Assembly: GCF_022965805.1 (NCBI RefSeq)
Contig: NC_133108.1
Span: forward strand, 40,494,051 to 40,558,050
Origin: Primulina eburnea
Lineage: Eukaryota > Streptophyta > Magnoliopsida > Lamiales > Gesneriaceae
Reading direction: 5' to 3'
Length of the DNA: 64,000 nucleotides
Numbering within the stretch: position 1 is the first letter of the stretch; every line of letters starts with the position of its first letter. Under the pieces are notes generated by a model that did not search any database, was not told the DNA's origin, and saw nothing but the letters and a program-made list of their open reading frames with translations. Position numbers and translations under genes: made by a program. Positions 61,225-64,000 of this stretch are shown here, in pieces.

Positions 61225-62040
61225 TATGTGAATCTATCGACTTTATATTTGGAGAAAATTAAAATCTCAAGACAGTTTCTACTATCGATATTGATTAGGT
61301 TAGATAAACATCCACTCTTTTAATTATGCTAGAAGCTTTCTCGGACGAATCTCTCACATAGTTTATTCAGTGTTGTTTATCTCAATAGCGTGATTTGCAG
61401 ACTATTGCGTTAGACCACAAGTTTTACCCGAGCACCAAATAATAAAAACTAGGGGTTCAATCTTGATTTTTTTTTTAAAAAATACTAGAATCTAAAACTT
61501 ATAACATTTGAGCATCAAATTATTTTATCATCAAATCAAACGTTCCGATTTTCAACATGCATTGCGAGAATAATTTTGGGACAATATCTTTATGTCGAAA
61601 TAATTTATTATCATTTCACATGACATCCATGCCGAATTATTATTTTTACCTAATGTATGTTAGTGGATTTACACACATCGAATAACTTTAGTACATTATA
61701 AGCGTGACACGCCCAAAAATATGCAAGTGCCCACCTTAGGATATTCCCTATCAAACTTTAATGTTCCATTATATATATTATTTCTATTTAGGGTGATCCC
61801 ACTACAAGAATTATATTACTATGGGAAAGTACGAACAACCACCTCCATTGTCACAAAACCAACATTCTAAATGTATTTTTTTATTGGTTTCCCTTCTAGG
61901 AAATGCTGAAAATTGACAAATATTAAAACTTTAAAGTTTGGCATTTGTATTTATTGCAAATTTGTTGGATTCACTCTTTTCTATGCACTCCACCTTTCTT
62001 GTGCTAATTCATGAATTTGTGCGTGTCATCCTTGTGCCAG

Positions 62041-62043
<3 letters not shown>
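61225..62043. other. AT-rich intergenic region
   Basis: There is no gene. CACTACAAGAA at 61799-61809 resembles the end of a CACTA transposon, but no second end was found. Confidence 0.5.
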
Positions 62044-62075
<32 letters not shown>

Positions 62076-62250
62076 AAAATTTGTGTGAAACGGTCTCACG
62101 GATCATATTTGTGAGACGGATATCTTATTTGGGTTATCCATGAAAAAATATAATTTTTTGTGCTAAAAGTACTACTTTTTATTGTAAATATGGGTATGGT
62201 TGACCCGTCTCACAGATTAAATCCGTGAGACGGTCTCACATGAGACTCAC

Positions 62251-62309
<59 letters not shown>
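62044..62309. repeat. (TA)n microsatellite split by a MITE
   Basis: TA runs at 62044-62071 and 62252-62309 flank MITE copy I, which evidently inserted into a longer TA tract. Confidence 0.92.
62072..62251 (-). mobile_element. MITE copy I, inserted in a TA repeat
   Basis: It runs from GGCAAAAATTTGTGTG to TGAGACTCACT. The flanks are ATATATAT on both sides, consistent with an 8-bp duplication but not informative inside a TA repeat. Confidence 0.85.
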
Positions 62310-62311
<2 letters not shown>

Positions 62312-62323
62312 TTGTGTTTGGAT

Positions 62324-62464
62324 TGTGGAAGATCAAACGCTTTTTGTTTTATCAAAAGTTATAGTTAGTGGTAATGATAAAACTCAAATCATTTGAACTG
62401 TACAACAACTCAAACACTACATTCAGATTGCTCTAATCAATATAGATAATTATTGCACACAATA
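62324..62464 (-). mobile_element. Solo LTR of the second TRIM family
   Basis: On the minus strand it matches the 139-bp LTR of 60870-61219 from start (TATTGTGTGCAATAATTATC) to end (GATCTTCCACA), including ACCACTAACTATAACTTTTG. There is no second LTR or primer-binding site, so it is probably the product of LTR-LTR recombination. The target-site duplication is not clear. Confidence 0.75.
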
Positions 62465-63453
62465 AATTTGAAGATTTGGATTTGAGAGAGTATTTGATGA
62501 CATAATTTGAAATGAGTTAATGTTGGGATAAATTTGAAATTCACCCGAATGACTCAAAAAATAAACATTTGATATTTGAAATCTATTGTCGAGTGAATAT
62601 ACCTAAACAATATCAAAAATTTATTATTATGAATGATTTGAAATCCATAAATCTAAATAAAATGTCAAAGTATTTAAAGGTTTAAAATATTAAATTACGC
62701 CTCATCATGTGTATCCCAATTGTGTGATGATCGTGGGCACTATACCTAGTACCAAATTAAGTACAATTCCATCTCATAAGAAGTTTGAAAATGTTTACGA
62801 CCATTAAATTTTTCCTTTTTTTGGAAGAAAAAAATCTTCTTTTGATATTTTATTATCTTTTGAACATACACATATATAATAACGTCTCCAATTTGTGAGT
62901 AGAATAATATATCGAGGTACAAAAATAATTTTAAATTATAAACTAAATTTAACGACCGATATTACTAACTTTGGTCTCAAATTTCAGACCGAAATTATGG
63001 TCGATCTCACGGTTACAAATCTCCCTTTCATTTGATAGTTAACTATTATCTTCAAGAAATTATGCACACCGTCAAACAAAATAAAATTTATAGTATCAAT
63101 GGTCAATCAACTTAATCAAATAGGAAGATGTAAATTAAATCTAAATCCAGAAAAAACCACGAAAAAGGTTTCTTTTGCTATATTCAGAACGTATATATGG
63201 TACAATAATTTTTCTTGCATAGAATAAATAGATATTTTGGAAAAATATTTAAAAAAGACCTTTTTTCGAATTATTCGAAATAAATAAGATCAAATAGTGA
63301 AAAATGGTTCAATAAAATCTGGATTACTAATTTGAAAGAAAATATGAAAGATCCAATAGAAGCTAGTGAAAGTGTACTATGTTTATCTGCAAAGTGCCCT
63401 CTTTTTGTCCAAATTATGCGCTGCTTTTTATATGCTTTTTGGCAGCTCACGTG

Positions 63454-63454
<1 letters not shown>
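62465..63454. other. AT-rich intergenic region
   Basis: Nothing supportable was seen. Confidence 0.5.

Positions 63455-63509
<55 letters not shown>
63455..63509. repeat. (TA)n microsatellite
   Basis: About 55 bp of uninterrupted TA repeat. Confidence 0.93.
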
Positions 63510-63512
<3 letters not shown>

Positions 63513-63736
63513 CAAAGCAACGAGTCATTAGTTACAGCTCACGTTTTTGCTTTGGTTGCTTTAAGTTGGAAGAAAGTGTATTTACTGTTTTTTTTCCCTT
63601 AAAAAAATAATATTAAGTTCGGTTTCGTACAGTTGACGATTAGCCCAATTATTATGAAAATATATGCGCAGGGAGTGGTCATTGGTGGCCACCGCCCCGT
63701 TCAAATATTTTAAAGGGTTTCCGAGGGGTAGGTGGC

Positions 63737-63739
<3 letters not shown>

Positions 63740-63769
<30 letters not shown>
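63740..63769. repeat. (TA)n microsatellite
   Basis: About 30 bp of TA repeat near the right edge; the rest of 63510-64000 is AT-rich without features. Confidence 0.9.
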
Positions 63770-63771
<2 letters not shown>

Positions 63772-64000
63772 GAAATCAAAAAAATTATTTTTAACTTTCG
63801 TTTTGATTTTTTTTTAAATATCAAATCCCTAATGATAACTTGTTAGAATAAAAAAAAAAAAACTCAAATCTCGATTCCTAAATCATTTTTCTTTGCTTGC
63901 CTTTCTATTATCTAACTTAATATTATTTTGAATTTTGGCTCACCGATATTCTAGACTGTCATCATTATTATATATACTACTAGTAATTTAATAAGATTCT

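Noticed and set aside
61799..61809. CACTACAAGAA, similar to a CACTA transposon end
   Set aside because: A single end without partner, subterminal repeats or 3-bp duplication is not enough.
1..64000. tRNA, rRNA and CRISPR arrays
   Set aside because: No cloverleaf, rRNA core or regularly spaced repeat-spacer pattern was seen on reading; TGGTATCAGAGC matches are retroelement primer-binding sites, not tRNA genes.

Overview
The window reads as nuclear DNA of a flowering plant, most likely a eudicot. It is AT-rich, has spliced genes with GT-AG introns, and carries plant gene families (SAUR, cell-wall invertase with the 9-nt mini-exon, alpha carbonic anhydrase) and plant transposons (Tekay/Del- and Athila-type Ty3 elements, TRIMs, MITEs). 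An asterid/Lamiales origin is a guess from the general look of the repeats and is not proven by the sequence. Exon models below were built by hand from reading frame, splice-site dinucleotides and family knowledge; every joined model keeps phase.

Layout. 1-1862: 3' end of an LTR retrotransposon. 4279-6909 (+): alpha carbonic anhydrase, six exons, with a complete TRIM retrotransposon in intron 4. 8740-9555 (-): intronless gene resembling syringolide-induced protein 14-1-1. 10067-11528: a large hairpin element and a nested MITE pair. 12837-23464 (-): a complete 10.6-kb Ty3 chromovirus (Tekay/Del type) with near-identical 2.5-kb LTRs, an intact 1481-codon gag-pol and an additional ORF before gag. 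24758-28914 (-): hnRNP Q/LIF2-like triple-RRM protein. 30475-35308 (-): truncated Athila element. 36837-37508 (-): 88-residue tail-anchored membrane protein. 38280-38786 (-): small unrecognised three-exon gene. 39632-40490: hAT remnant and GCGACGG repeats. 42608-43000 (+): SAUR. 43806-47575 (-): condensation/CAT-like acyltransferase-fold protein. 50389-52750 (+): monoacylglycerol lipase/caffeoylshikimate esterase-like hydrolase, eight exons. 53349-57649 (-): cell-wall-type invertase, seven exons. 58000-64000: gene-poor, AT-rich, with MITEs, a second TRIM, its solo LTR and long TA microsatellites.

The genes are ordinary, independently transcribed plant genes and show no sign of acting as a cluster. 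The most striking signal is a 183-bp MITE family: ten copies (nine loci, one nested pair), several with 8-bp target-site duplications, each end holding a GTGAGAC/GTCTCAC palindrome. Four copies lie within about 0.9 kb upstream of a start codon. Two TRIM families with clear duplications, a GC-rich hairpin MITE in an intron, and the additional pre-gag ORF of the young chromovirus are the other points of interest.
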